From positions 1 to 64,000 of the forward strand of contig JBJHDH010000011.1 of assembly GCA_050486445.1 (NCBI GenBank): a stretch of DNA of 64,000 nucleotides, given 5' to 3'. Positions 43,716 through 52,297 of the stretch are shown here, in pieces; the stretch's first letter is position 1, and each line of letters begins with the position of its first letter. Made by a program: the position numbers and the translations under genes. The notes under the pieces were generated by a model, which saw nothing but the letters and a program-made list of their open reading frames with translations, had not been told where the DNA came from and made no database searches. The stretch is from Euryhalocaulis sp050486445. Lineage in GTDB: Bacteria; Pseudomonadota; Alphaproteobacteria; Caulobacterales; Maricaulaceae.

Positions 43716-44402
43716 ATGAGTCAGAATGTCCCAGCCGCCATAAAATCCCGGACGCAGCCATTCGTCTGCGCGCTGGCCGGGCTGCTATCCGCGCTGACCG
43801 TAACGGCCTGCGCCACCCCGCCGCCGCCCGCGCCCGGCCCTACGGCGGAAGACTGCGTCACGCTGCGGCTTTCCTCAAATGGATTTCACACCAATATCGC
43901 CATGCCGGCGGCGCTGTTTCCGCCGGACAATCCGATCCGCCAGCACTTTCCGGACGATGACTGGTTCCTGATCGGCTGGGGCGACAGCGACTATTATATC
44001 GACCCCGACCCCGGAATCGGACAGGCCATTGTCGCCGCTCTGTGGCCCACCTCTTCCACGCTGCACGTCATTGCACACCATGCGCCCGTCGAAGACACGA
44101 TCTGGCGCGGAGAGAATGTGGAATTCGGCGTATCGCGGGCCGGAGCCGACCGGCTGGTGCAGGACATCACCGCGACGCTGAGCCTGGATGCGCGCGGCGA
44201 GCCGGTCATCCTGGCCGAAGGCCGGGTGGCGGAATCCAGCCTCTTCTTCGCCGCCGAGCCTTCCTTCCATCTTTTTTATATGTGCAATCACTGGAGCGCG
44301 GCGCGCCTGCGCGACGCGGGCCTGCCGGTGCAGGCCTGGTGGTCGTTCACCGCCCCGGGCCTGATGAACGCGGTGCGGAACAAGGCGCCGGTCTGCGAGT
44401 GA
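43716..44402 (+). CDS. DUF2459 lipoprotein (TIGR02117 type)
   Basis: A 228-residue envelope protein with a lipobox-like 'LTVTACAT' ending the signal peptide. The domain has 'LRLSSNGFHTNIAMPA', 'WFLIGWGDSDYY', 'VSRAGADRLVQDI' and 'FYMCNHWSAARLRDAG', matching the DUF2459/TIGR02117 family, whose function is unknown. Conserved His, Cys and Asn ('CNHW') suggest an enzyme, perhaps a cysteine peptidase; this is inference. Confidence 0.85.
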   Translation: MSQNVPAAIKSRTQPFVCALAGLLSALTVTACATPPPPAPGPTAEDCVTLRLSSNGFHTNIAMPAALFPPDNPIRQHFPDDDWFLIGWGDSDYYIDPDPGIGQAIVAALWPTSSTLHVIAHHAPVEDTIWRGENVEFGVSRAGADRLVQDITATLSLDARGEPVILAEGRVAESSLFFAAEPSFHLFYMCNHWSAARLRDAGLPVQAWWSFTAPGLMNAVRNKAPVCE

Positions 44403-44415
44403 CGGCGCAGCGCCT

Positions 44416-45285
44416 TCAGACCCGGCGAAACACGCCGATCATGCTGCGCCCGGCGCCCAGCGCCAAAAGCGCCGCGCTATATTCGATATAGGCGGCGATG
44501 TCCTGCGACAGCACGACCGTCATGCGCTTGCGGATCGCATTGGCGATCGGGCCGAAATCTCCGGCATAATAATCCGTCGCCTCGTGGAGCAGGAACTGGT
44601 CGATGGGAAACTCGGCCAGCATCCGCACCGTCTCGAAACCGCGCGAGCACACCGCCGCCTCCAGCGATTGCGGACTGAAATACCGCAGATGTTCGGGCGG
44701 CGTGACCCATGGCGCGTCACCGTCGGCGATGCCGGTCCGGTTCAGCCAGGCGCGCTGCGCAATGTTGAATTCGTTTGGCGTCTCCACGAACAGCAGACCG
44801 CCGGCCGTCAGTCTTTCATGGATGCGTTCCAGAAACCGGTACAGGTCGATCACATGTTCCAGAACATGGTTCGCCGTCACCACATCGAACCTCTCTCCGG
44901 CAAACACCTCGTCATTGACGAAATCACCCTGAAAGAAGCTTATGGCGGCCAGCGTCTCCGGATTTTGCGCCGCGAATCCCGCGCGGGAGAAATCCGCCGC
45001 GAAACATTCATGCCCGCGCGCGTGGAACCAGGCGGTGGTGAAGCCCTCACCGCAACCCGTGTCCAGAATGCGGCGCGGTCCCGGCGTTTCCGCCAGATAA
45101 TGCTCCAGAATGCGGTGCTTGACGTCAAAATAGGCGCGGTCGTCCGGCCCGTATGTCCCTGGAAATTGCAGCGTGGAGCCGTCGAAATATTTTTCGGCGT
45201 AAAAGCGGCGCAGCGTCTCCGCTTCTGGCAACGGATCGACTGTCAGCACGCCGTTCCCGTCCGCGACCAGCTTTGCTTTCGCCAT
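44416..45285 (-). CDS. class I SAM-dependent methyltransferase
   Basis: A 289-residue enzyme. The SAM-binding motif is 'RRILDTGCGEGFTTAWFHARG', followed by 'CFAADFS', 'FDVVTANHVLEHVIDLYRFLERIHERLTAGGLLFVETPN'. The substrate-defining C-terminal region has no signature I recognise. The ATG at 45285 is chosen; a GTG at 45294 is also in frame. It is convergent with the DUF2459 gene. Confidence 0.9.
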   Translation of the reverse strand: MAKAKLVADGNGVLTVDPLPEAETLRRFYAEKYFDGSTLQFPGTYGPDDRAYFDVKHRILEHYLAETPGPRRILDTGCGEGFTTAWFHARGHECFAADFSRAGFAAQNPETLAAISFFQGDFVNDEVFAGERFDVVTANHVLEHVIDLYRFLERIHERLTAGGLLFVETPNEFNIAQRAWLNRTGIADGDAPWVTPPEHLRYFSPQSLEAAVCSRGFETVRMLAEFPIDQFLLHEATDYYAGDFGPIANAIRKRMTVVLSQDIAAYIEYSAALLALGAGRSMIGVFRRV

Positions 45286-45393
45286 CACCGCCACCCCCGG
45301 CCCGCGAATCGCGGTCTGTCGTGTGGATTATACCGTCCCGCTAGCGATGGCGGCGGCTTGCCGCCCTGGCCGGGGGCAAGGTAGAGGGTCGGC

Positions 45394-46089
45394 ATGAGCT
45401 ATGTTTTCCCCCCTGCCGAGCCGCCCGCTTTGCCCGTCGCCGGCAGCGGCGCGCTGTTCCCCGTCCGCCGCATTTTCTGCGTCGGCAAGAATTACGACGC
45501 GCATATCAAGGAAATGAATAGCGCCGCCAACGCCACGGCGGTGTTCTTTATGAAGCCGGCCGATGCGCTGGTTCCGCCGGGCGGCCCCGATCTCTCTGTC
45601 CCCTACCCGCCCGCGACCAATAATCTGCACCATGAGGTGGAGCTGGTCGCCGCCCTGCATAAAGGCGGACGCGACATCGCGCGCGCGGCGGCGCTGGACC
45701 ATGTGTTCGGCTATGCCGTGGGCGTCGACCTGACGCGCCGCGATCTTCAGGCCGCGGCGCGCGAAACCGGCGGCCCGTGGGAGGCCTCCAAGGCCTTCGC
45801 CGCCAGCGCGCCGTGCGGCCCGATCCGGCCCGCCGCGGAGACCGGCCCGCTGACCCGCGCCGCCATCCGCCTGTCGGTGAACGGCGCGATGAAACAGGAT
45901 TCCGACATCGCCGACATGCTGCTGGACGTGCCGGAGATTATCGCCCAGCTCTCGCGCCTGTTCACGCTGGCGCCCGGCGATCTGATCTTCACCGGCACGC
46001 CCGCGGGCGTCGGCCCGCTGGTTCCCGGCGACGCTGTGCACGCCGAGATCGCCGGTCTCGACGATCTCGATTTCACGATCGATTCCTAG
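45394..46089 (+). CDS. fumarylacetoacetate hydrolase family enzyme
   Basis: A 231-residue enzyme of the short FAH type. 'FCVGKNYDAHIKEM', 'PADALVPPG', 'HHEVELVAALHKGGRDI', 'GYAVGVDLTRRDLQ' and 'DLIFTGTPAGVGPL' give the metal-binding Glu/Asp and active site. At this length it resembles fumarylpyruvate hydrolase (NagK-like) rather than the long FAH of tyrosine breakdown. The following zeta-GST gene is 10 bases downstream, a pair seen in gentisate and related pathways; no dioxygenase is nearby. Confidence 0.9.
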   Translation: MSYVFPPAEPPALPVAGSGALFPVRRIFCVGKNYDAHIKEMNSAANATAVFFMKPADALVPPGGPDLSVPYPPATNNLHHEVELVAALHKGGRDIARAAALDHVFGYAVGVDLTRRDLQAAARETGGPWEASKAFAASAPCGPIRPAAETGPLTRAAIRLSVNGAMKQDSDIADMLLDVPEIIAQLSRLFTLAPGDLIFTGTPAGVGPLVPGDAVHAEIAGLDDLDFTIDS

Positions 46090-46099
46090 ACGTCGGCCG

Positions 46100-46738
46100 G
46101 TGAGGCTCTATTCCCACTACCGCTCCTCGGCGTCATATCGCGTCCGTATCGCGCTCAATCTCAAGGGGCTGGAATTCGAAACTGTCCCGCTCGATCTGGG
46201 AAAGCGCGAGCAGAAAGCTCCGGACTATCTGGCGCTGAATCCGCAGGGCCTTGTGCCCGCGCTGGAGACGGGGGCCGGCCTTATCACCCAGTCCGGGGCC
46301 ATTCTGGAATGGCTGGAAGAGACGCATCCGGCGCCGCCGCTGCTGCCGCCGGAGCCGATGGACCGCGCCCATGTCCGCGCCATGGCCGCGCTGGTCGGCT
46401 CGGACGTCCATCCGTTGCAAAACCGCCGCGTTCTCAGCCACTTAAAGCATGAGTATCACGTGCCTCAGGAAGAGCTGTTCACCTGGCCGCGCCACTGGAC
46501 GGCGCAAGGGCTGGCGGCGCTGGAGCAATTGATCGGGCGCCATGGCGGCCGTTTCGCCTTTGGCGCAGCGCCAAGTTTCGCCGACATCTATCTGGTCCCG
46601 CAGCTTTATAATGCGCGCCTCTATGGGCTGGACCTTGCGCCCTTCCCGCGCATCCTCGCCGTCGAGCGCGAATGCAATGTGCTGTGGGCGTTTCAGGCGG
46701 CGCACCCGGACGCCCAGCCGGACGCGCCAAAACCCTAG
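46100..46738 (+). CDS. maiA: zeta-class GST, maleylacetoacetate/maleylpyruvate isomerase
   Basis: A 212-residue glutathione-dependent isomerase. The N-terminal 'LYSHYRSSASYRVRIALNLKGL' carries the zeta-class SSxSxRVRIAL active-site motif, and 'ITQSGAILEWLEETHP' binds glutathione. With the FAH-family gene it would isomerise a maleyl intermediate to its fumaryl form before hydrolysis. The start is a GTG. Its stop overlaps the stop of the convergent DUF418 gene in CTAG. Confidence 0.9.
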   Translation: MRLYSHYRSSASYRVRIALNLKGLEFETVPLDLGKREQKAPDYLALNPQGLVPALETGAGLITQSGAILEWLEETHPAPPLLPPEPMDRAHVRAMAALVGSDVHPLQNRRVLSHLKHEYHVPQEELFTWPRHWTAQGLAALEQLIGRHGGRFAFGAAPSFADIYLVPQLYNARLYGLDLAPFPRILAVERECNVLWAFQAAHPDAQPDAPKP

Positions 46739-47916
46739 GCGCGTTTCCGCATCGGCTGGAGGCGTCCATAGGTCAGGCTGCGCCAGACCCATTCCAGCGG
46801 GCCGAAACGAAATGCGGCGAGCCAGAGCGGCGACCAGATCAGCAGCAAGGCCCAGACACCGAGCACCACCGCGAACTGTCCGGTGCGTTCCACCGTTCCG
46901 AACCAGCCCAGACCCGGCGGACCGAAAAACAGGAAACCGGCGATCACACTCTGCGTGATATAATTGGTCAGCGCCATGCGCCCCACCGCCGCGAACACCA
47001 TTGTCACCCGGCGCAGCACATCGGCCTTCGCCGCCAGCATCACCAGCGCCATATAGCCGAACGCCGTGGCAAGGCTGGTCATGTGATCCAGCACGCTGGC
47101 CCAGGCCAGAACCGGCGGCAGAAACCCGCCCTCCATCATTGCCCGCGCGGTGAAGACAGCGGCGCCAATCCCGGGCGGCAGGCTGAGCGCCGCCGCCAGC
47201 GCATAGCGCCGCGCCGGCCATGCGCCGGTCAGGAAGCCGGTGCGGTAAAGCGCAATCCCGATCAGCATGCAGCCAAGTACGCGCGGGCCATAGAGCGTCA
47301 GACTGCCCATCTGCACGGTCGCCGACTGTTCCGCCCCGCGCAGGATGCGCTCACCGAACGGCGCGCGCGCGATCTCCGCCGCTGTTTCGATGACGCCCGC
47401 CGAGGGCCGCCAGCCAAAGCTCGATCCGCCCCAGGAGGCGTAAAGCTGCCAGAACAGAAAGGCGGTGAGCGCGGCCAGCGCGACCCCCGCCGCGATCAGC
47501 AGGCGCGGCTGGCGATCCACGAACAGCGCGGCGACCATGCCCCACACCGCATAAGTGACCAGAATATCGCCATACCAGAGCGCATAGGCGTGGATCAGGC
47601 CGAGCAGCAGCAGCCAGGTCATGCGCCGCCCGTGGCGGGACAGCGCGCCGGCGCGCTCGCCCACCGTCATCGCCACGCCGGCCCCGAACAGGATCGAGAA
47701 GATGGCGATGAATTTCAGCGAGAAGAATACGTGCCCCGCGAACCAGACAGCGCGGTTGGCGCCGCTGAAATCCATATGCGCCAGCGGGTCCAGATAGGCC
47801 TGCTGGATCATGGCGAAGGTCTGCACATTCATCATGAAGATGCCGAGCACGGCGAAGCCGCGCAGCGCATCCAGCGCAACATGACGCCCGGCGGCGGGTC
47901 GGGAATCCTCCAGCAT
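46735..47916 (-). CDS. DUF418 membrane protein
   Basis: A 393-residue protein with about ten transmembrane helices. 'LDALRGFAVLGIFMMNVQTF' is the DUF418 opening, and the C-terminal region ('ADVLRRVTMVFAAVGRMALTNYITQSVIAGFLFF') matches the DUF418 core. The family resembles acyltransferase-type membrane proteins; function is not established. It starts just after three intergenic palindromes. Confidence 0.9.
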   Translation of the reverse strand: MLEDSRPAAGRHVALDALRGFAVLGIFMMNVQTFAMIQQAYLDPLAHMDFSGANRAVWFAGHVFFSLKFIAIFSILFGAGVAMTVGERAGALSRHGRRMTWLLLLGLIHAYALWYGDILVTYAVWGMVAALFVDRQPRLLIAAGVALAALTAFLFWQLYASWGGSSFGWRPSAGVIETAAEIARAPFGERILRGAEQSATVQMGSLTLYGPRVLGCMLIGIALYRTGFLTGAWPARRYALAAALSLPPGIGAAVFTARAMMEGGFLPPVLAWASVLDHMTSLATAFGYMALVMLAAKADVLRRVTMVFAAVGRMALTNYITQSVIAGFLFFGPPGLGWFGTVERTGQFAVVLGVWALLLIWSPLWLAAFRFGPLEWVWRSLTYGRLQPMRKRA

Positions 47917-47976
47917 TGGCGGAGTATCCTTTATCGCCGCGCGCGCGGAAATGCGGGGGAGCGGAGGGGACCGCGA

Positions 47977-48011
47977 CGATCCTCCCCTGCGCTACGCGCA
48001 GGGGAGGATCG
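47977..48011. repeat. 16 bp perfect palindrome
   Basis: CGATCCTCCCCTGCGC and GCGCAGGGGAGGATCG separated by TAC. This is the first of three successive hairpins in the gap between the SDR 3' end and the DUF418 start. Confidence 0.7.
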
Positions 48012-48028
48012 CAGCCCTAGGGCAAAAT

Positions 48029-48064
48029 CCATCTGGATTGCATCGGCGGATGCAATCCAGATGG
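48029..48064. repeat. 16 bp perfect palindrome
   Basis: CCATCTGGATTGCATC and GATGCAATCCAGATGG with a GGCG loop. Second hairpin of the set. Confidence 0.7.
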
Positions 48065-48089
48065 ATAAATTTGCCCGCCCCAAAGTGTG

Positions 48090-48119
48090 GAGCATGGTCC
48101 ACGAAGGTGGATCATGCTC
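48090..48119. repeat. GAGC/GCTC palindrome touching the SDR stop codon
   Basis: GAGCATGGTCCAC and GTGGATCATGCTC with a GAAG loop and one G-T pair. The terminal GCTC runs into the TAG of the SDR gene (48119-48121). It can serve as its terminator and shares termini with the repeats near 25.7 kb. Confidence 0.65.
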
Positions 48120-49228
48120 TAAATCCCCAGGCGCTCCTTCTCCGCCAGATAGATCGGCGCGCGCAGAACGCCGCGCGAGGCGTTCACCCGGCCTTCCGGC
48201 TCCGGCTCGCCCACCGGCACGGAGGCCAGCAGTACGTCGCAGCGGTCACTTATGCCCTGATAGAATTCCGGGTGGGTGAGGATGAAGAGGTCGTTGCGCC
48301 GCACGCCGCGCAGCACCTTTTCCCCGGCTTCCAGCGGGTCCATCGCAAAATCCATGATGTCCACGCCGCCGCCGCCGCCCGGCGGCGGTCCGGCCGGGCC
48401 CGCAGGCGGCGCAGCCGGCGCATTCATCAGCTCTTCCGGCCGGTTGCGCGCGGAGTCGCGAATATTGCTGCGCACCAGACCGGGGCAGAAGGCAGAGACG
48501 CCGATGCCGCGCGGATCCATCTCCGCGCGCAGGGCCTCCATCATTCCGGTCACGGCGAATTTGGTGGTGGTGTAGATACCGGCCTGCCCGCCGGGAAACA
48601 CGCCACCCATCGAGGACGTCGTCACGATATGGGCCGGAACCTCTTCCCGCCGGGCGATCATGCGCGGCACAAAGGTCTGCACGCCGTTGACGACGCCGCC
48701 GACATTCACCCCCAAGCCGAAATCCCAGTCATTATAGGTCGCGGCGGTGATCGCGGTCAGGATGCCGACCCCGGCGTTGTTGCACAGCAGATTGACCGGG
48801 CCGAACACTTCCTCCGCCTCGTCGGCTGCGCGCACAAAGCCCTCGCGGTCGGTCACGTCCAGATGGATGGCGTGGACCGGCGCGCCGGGCTCGAAGAATT
48901 CCATCGCCTCTTCCAGATTGGACTGGGTGCGATAGGTGATGACCACATTCATGCCCGCTTCGGCGGCGGCGCGCGCAATGCCGAGCCCGATGCCGCTGGA
49001 TCCGCCGGTGATGAAAATCGTCCGGCCCGTCAGCTCGCGCAGCGGCGCGTTCGGGTTGGGCGCGCTCATGTCGCGCGGCGCGGGGCCGGCGGTCTGCGCC
49101 TGCGCTGTGCCCGTTGCCGCGGCCATCGCCGCGCCGCCCGCCGCGGCCCCGGCCGCCGCGCTCAGAAACCGGCGCCGCGAAACCCCCAGGTCCGTATTCT
49201 GACCTGCATTTTTTCCGTTGGTCGTCAC
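48119..49228 (-). CDS. Tat-exported short-chain dehydrogenase/reductase
   Basis: A 369-residue SDR. The N-terminus holds a twin-arginine signal 'SRRRFLSAAAG' and an Ala-rich hydrophobic stretch ending 'GTAQAQ', so the enzyme would be exported folded, presumably with its nicotinamide cofactor. The Rossmann motif is 'FITGGSSGIGLGIARA', then 'NNAGVGI', catalytic Ser in 'IVTTSSMGG', and Tyr/Lys in 'YTTTKFA'. A Pro/Gly-rich insert (about 275-290) follows. The start is a GTG preceded by GGGGAGA. Substrate unknown; a periplasmic SDR is uncommon. Confidence 0.9.
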   Translation of the reverse strand: MTTNGKNAGQNTDLGVSRRRFLSAAAGAAAGGAAMAAATGTAQAQTAGPAPRDMSAPNPNAPLRELTGRTIFITGGSSGIGLGIARAAAEAGMNVVITYRTQSNLEEAMEFFEPGAPVHAIHLDVTDREGFVRAADEAEEVFGPVNLLCNNAGVGILTAITAATYNDWDFGLGVNVGGVVNGVQTFVPRMIARREEVPAHIVTTSSMGGVFPGGQAGIYTTTKFAVTGMMEALRAEMDPRGIGVSAFCPGLVRSNIRDSARNRPEELMNAPAAPPAGPAGPPPGGGGGVDIMDFAMDPLEAGEKVLRGVRRNDLFILTHPEFYQGISDRCDVLLASVPVGEPEPEGRVNASRGVLRAPIYLAEKERLGI

Positions 49229-49374
49229 TGGGCTGTCTCCCCCTGTTTATTGTGTTGTGGAGCGGCATCATGGCCGCCCGTCCCTTGGCCGTCCACAGGC
49301 CAGCGTCCGGCGCGCTTGGGCGGCGCGGACCGGCGGACTAGACTGCGCCCTCAACCCGGAATTCTCAGACGGCC

Positions 49375-51618
49375 ATGACCCCGGAAACCGCCACACACGA
49401 CCGTATTCAGGACCACATTATCGAGATCGAGGCGCTGGAGCCCCCGGCCCGCGACCGCTCGCTGACGCCGGTGGAAACGCCGCTGGACGAAGGCGGCGGG
49501 CGGCGCGGCGGCTTCTGGGCCGTGCTGCTGGGTGGCTCACTCGGGGTGCTGTGGATCGCCGGCTGCGCCGCCTATCTGATCGGCTATTCAGGTATCGAGG
49601 CTCTGACCGCCAGCACCCCGGCCCAGATCGCCGGCCTTTCCTTTATCGCCTTCGGTCCGGCGCTGTTCGTAATTCTGGCCGGGATCGCGGCGCGGCAGAT
49701 GATCCGGTTTTCCGCCGAGGCCCGCCTGGTGGCCGGGGCGGCGCGCCGCCTGACGCGGCCCGAGCGCGTGGTGGAGGACGAGGCCCGCACCCTCTCCGCC
49801 GTGCTGTCAGCCGAGGTCGGACGGATCAATGCCGGCATGGACGCCGCGCTGGCCCGGCTTTCAGCGATGGAGGAAGTGATCCGCCATCATGCCGACTCGC
49901 TGGAGGGCGCCACGCGCCGGGCCGAGGAACAGTCGCGCGCGCTGATCGGCGATCTGCGCACCGAGCGCGAGGCGCTGGCCGCGCTGGCCGATGTTCTGGA
50001 CACGAAAGCCAAAACAGTGGCCGACGCCATCGCCGACCAGTCGCGCATGGTCGCCCGCGCCGCCGAGCTGGCCGAAAGCGCCGCAGAGGAAGGCCGCAAC
50101 CGGCTGGAGGCCGGGGCCGAGGCGCTGCAATCGGCGTCCTCCGCCGCGCTGACCCAGAGCGAGAGAGCCGCCGGCGCGCTGGACGCGCAGCGCCAGAATC
50201 TGGACGCGCTGGCCGCAAATTTCGCCGATCAGGGCAAGGCGCTGAACCAGCTTTATGAGTCGCATCGCGAAGAGATGGATGAGGCCAGCCGCACCCTGCG
50301 TGAAGAACAGAAGCGCATCGCCTCGGCGCTGGATTTCCACCGCGCCGAGCTGGGCGAACTGGTCAAGGTCGCGGGCAAGGGCGCCGAGGATATGGCCGAG
50401 ACCACCCGCGCCGGCGGCGAGGCGCTGCGCGCCGCCGTCGAGGACGCGCTGACCCGGGCGCGCGATCTTGGCGACATGATTCTGTCCCGCACAGAGCATC
50501 TGGCCGAGAGCCAGCGCATCCGGCTTCAGGCGCTGGACGAGGCCGCGACCAAGGCGCAGACCGCCAGCGAAGCCGCCGCCGCGGCGATGGAGGCCCAGAC
50601 TGCCTCAATCCAGAGCAAGGTGGAACAGATCGGCGAATCCACCTTCGAGGCGGCCCAGCGCGCCGAAAAAGTGCTGGAGCGCCGGATCGAGGAGGCCACC
50701 CGCGCGGTCAGCCGTGTCGGGCGTCTGGCCGACGAGGCGGACGCGGCGCTGGCCGAGCGTTTCGAGCGATCGCTGAAAACCTGGCGCGAACAATTGGACG
50801 AAGTAGAGCGGCGCATCGACGCCGCCGGCGACAATCTCGGCCAGTTTCCCGAAACAGCGCGGGAACGGCTGGCCGAACTGGAATCCGCCGTGCGCAAGGG
50901 CATCGACGGAATGCGGGGCGCGGCGCGCGACGCGGCGGAGGAAGCGCGCGAGATCGACGCCGCTCTTCAGGCGCGGATGCGGCATAATTACGAACTGCTC
51001 AGCGACCTGGTGATGCGCATGGGCGCCATCGGGGTTTCGGCGGGCGGCGGCGCAGCCGGGGCCGCCCGCCGCGATCCGTTCGCCGCGCAGGAGCGGATCG
51101 TCCCGTCCGCGCCGCAAGAGGACGCTCCGCCAAAATTCGAATCCGGTCTTTCCTGGCGCGACATCGTCTCCGGTCTGCGGGAGACCGAGGCCCGGCGCGA
51201 GCCAGCGCCAGCGGCGCCCCGGCGCGAAACGCCGCCCCGCGAGCCAGCGCCAGCGGCCCGGTCCTTTGCATCTTTCGGCGGCGGGGAAGCCACCGATGCC
51301 CCCGAAGACCTCGGCGCGGACCCCTCTGCCCTCAGCATGGACGGCGCGCGCGGCGCGGCGCATGCGCGGCGCTCGGCCGGCATTGACGCGATGCGCGAGG
51401 CCGTGCGCGCGCACGCGCCGAACCATGTCGCCCTCCTCGCCCGCACGATGGAGCGCGACCCCGATCTGCGCCGCCGGGCGCGGCTTCTTGTGGACCAGAC
51501 CGAAACCAGTGTCGCCGGAGCGGCGCGCGAGGACCAGCCCGACCGCCTGATCGGGCTGTTCACCTCACCGGAGGGACGCGGCTATCTGCTGCTCTCGGCT
51601 GCGCTCGGGGGGGCTTGA
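49375..51618 (+). CDS. TipN-like coiled-coil membrane protein
   Basis: A 747-residue protein. Two transmembrane helices lie near the N-terminus (about 47-71 and 86-108), followed by a roughly 450-residue Ala/Glu/Arg-rich coiled coil (about 115-560), a Pro/Ala-rich linker (about 600-650), and a helical end ('RLIGFTSPEGRGYLLLSAALGG' type). This layout matches TipN, the Caulobacter birth-scar protein that marks the new pole and directs polar growth and chromosome segregation. Sequence similarity in coiled coils is weak evidence, so the assignment rests on architecture. It stands between the SDR and mla operons. Confidence 0.7.
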   Translation: MTPETATHDRIQDHIIEIEALEPPARDRSLTPVETPLDEGGGRRGGFWAVLLGGSLGVLWIAGCAAYLIGYSGIEALTASTPAQIAGLSFIAFGPALFVILAGIAARQMIRFSAEARLVAGAARRLTRPERVVEDEARTLSAVLSAEVGRINAGMDAALARLSAMEEVIRHHADSLEGATRRAEEQSRALIGDLRTEREALAALADVLDTKAKTVADAIADQSRMVARAAELAESAAEEGRNRLEAGAEALQSASSAALTQSERAAGALDAQRQNLDALAANFADQGKALNQLYESHREEMDEASRTLREEQKRIASALDFHRAELGELVKVAGKGAEDMAETTRAGGEALRAAVEDALTRARDLGDMILSRTEHLAESQRIRLQALDEAATKAQTASEAAAAAMEAQTASIQSKVEQIGESTFEAAQRAEKVLERRIEEATRAVSRVGRLADEADAALAERFERSLKTWREQLDEVERRIDAAGDNLGQFPETARERLAELESAVRKGIDGMRGAARDAAEEAREIDAALQARMRHNYELLSDLVMRMGAIGVSAGGGAAGAARRDPFAAQERIVPSAPQEDAPPKFESGLSWRDIVSGLRETEARREPAPAAPRRETPPREPAPAARSFASFGGGEATDAPEDLGADPSALSMDGARGAAHARRSAGIDAMREAVRAHAPNHVALLARTMERDPDLRRRARLLVDQTETSVAGAAREDQPDRLIGLFTSPEGRGYLLLSAALGGA

Positions 51619-51655
51619 ACTTTACGCCGGAAGGCTAACAAACCCGCCAGATAAA

Positions 51656-52297
51656 TCAGCTACGCGGCGGGCGGTCCCGCGCCTCGGCCTCGGCCACCGC
51701 CGCGCCAGTCCAGCCGACCAGCGCGGACGCCACCTCCTCCGTCGCCTGATCGAAGGCGGCGATGATATCGCCCATGCGGTTCGACCTGGCCCGCACCTCC
51801 GACGAAAATCCCGACGAGGCGACCAGGACGCGCGCACCGCTGATAAGCCGTGCGCCCATCGCCACACGCACCAGCGGCGCGCTCTCCATATCCTGATCGT
51901 AGTTCGCCTCGAAATTACGCAAATCCAGCGACAGATCGTAATCGGCGGCCAGACCGTCACCAGGGCGCAGCGGCGCGGGACCGTCCACGGCCTGCTCGAA
52001 CATCTCGATCAGATAATCCTGCAACATGCCGCGCGCCGTTCCAGCCCAGCGCGCGCCCGCCACCGATGCAAGCGAGGCGTCCGGCCGCGATATCAGAATA
52101 TCGGAGGCGCCAAAGGCCCGCCCCGCGGAAGGCGAGGAAATCATGACGGTCGGCTGACCGAACGGACGCGGGGCGGTCTGGCTTTCCGGCGCAGGCGGGC
52201 GCAGACGATAAATGTCGGCCGTGCGAGCCTCGGGCAGCAGCCGGACACAACCGCCGAGCAGTAAAGCGGCCAGAACAACAGCGGCGGCGCGCCTCAT
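51656..52297 (-). CDS. ABC-transport auxiliary lipoprotein (PqiC/LptE-like, DUF330)
   Basis: A 213-residue outer-membrane lipoprotein with the lipobox 'LLLGGCVRLL'. 'DIYRLRPPAP', 'ILISRPDASLASVAGARWAGTARGMLQDYLIEMFEQ' and the later 'ADYDLSLDLRNFEANYD' fit the auxiliary component family that partners MCE transporters. Its start overlaps the mlaD stop (ATGA). It probably links the MlaD needle or complex to the outer membrane in lipid transport. Confidence 0.88.
   Translation of the reverse strand: MRRAAAVVLAALLLGGCVRLLPEARTADIYRLRPPAPESQTAPRPFGQPTVMISSPSAGRAFGASDILISRPDASLASVAGARWAGTARGMLQDYLIEMFEQAVDGPAPLRPGDGLAADYDLSLDLRNFEANYDQDMESAPLVRVAMGARLISGARVLVASSGFSSEVRARSNRMGDIIAAFDQATEEVASALVGWTGAAVAEAEARDRPPRS

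Noticed and set aside
45394..46738. Homogentisate (tyrosine) breakdown operon
   Set aside because: The FAH-family protein is the short type and no homogentisate dioxygenase is nearby, so the pathway cannot be fixed.
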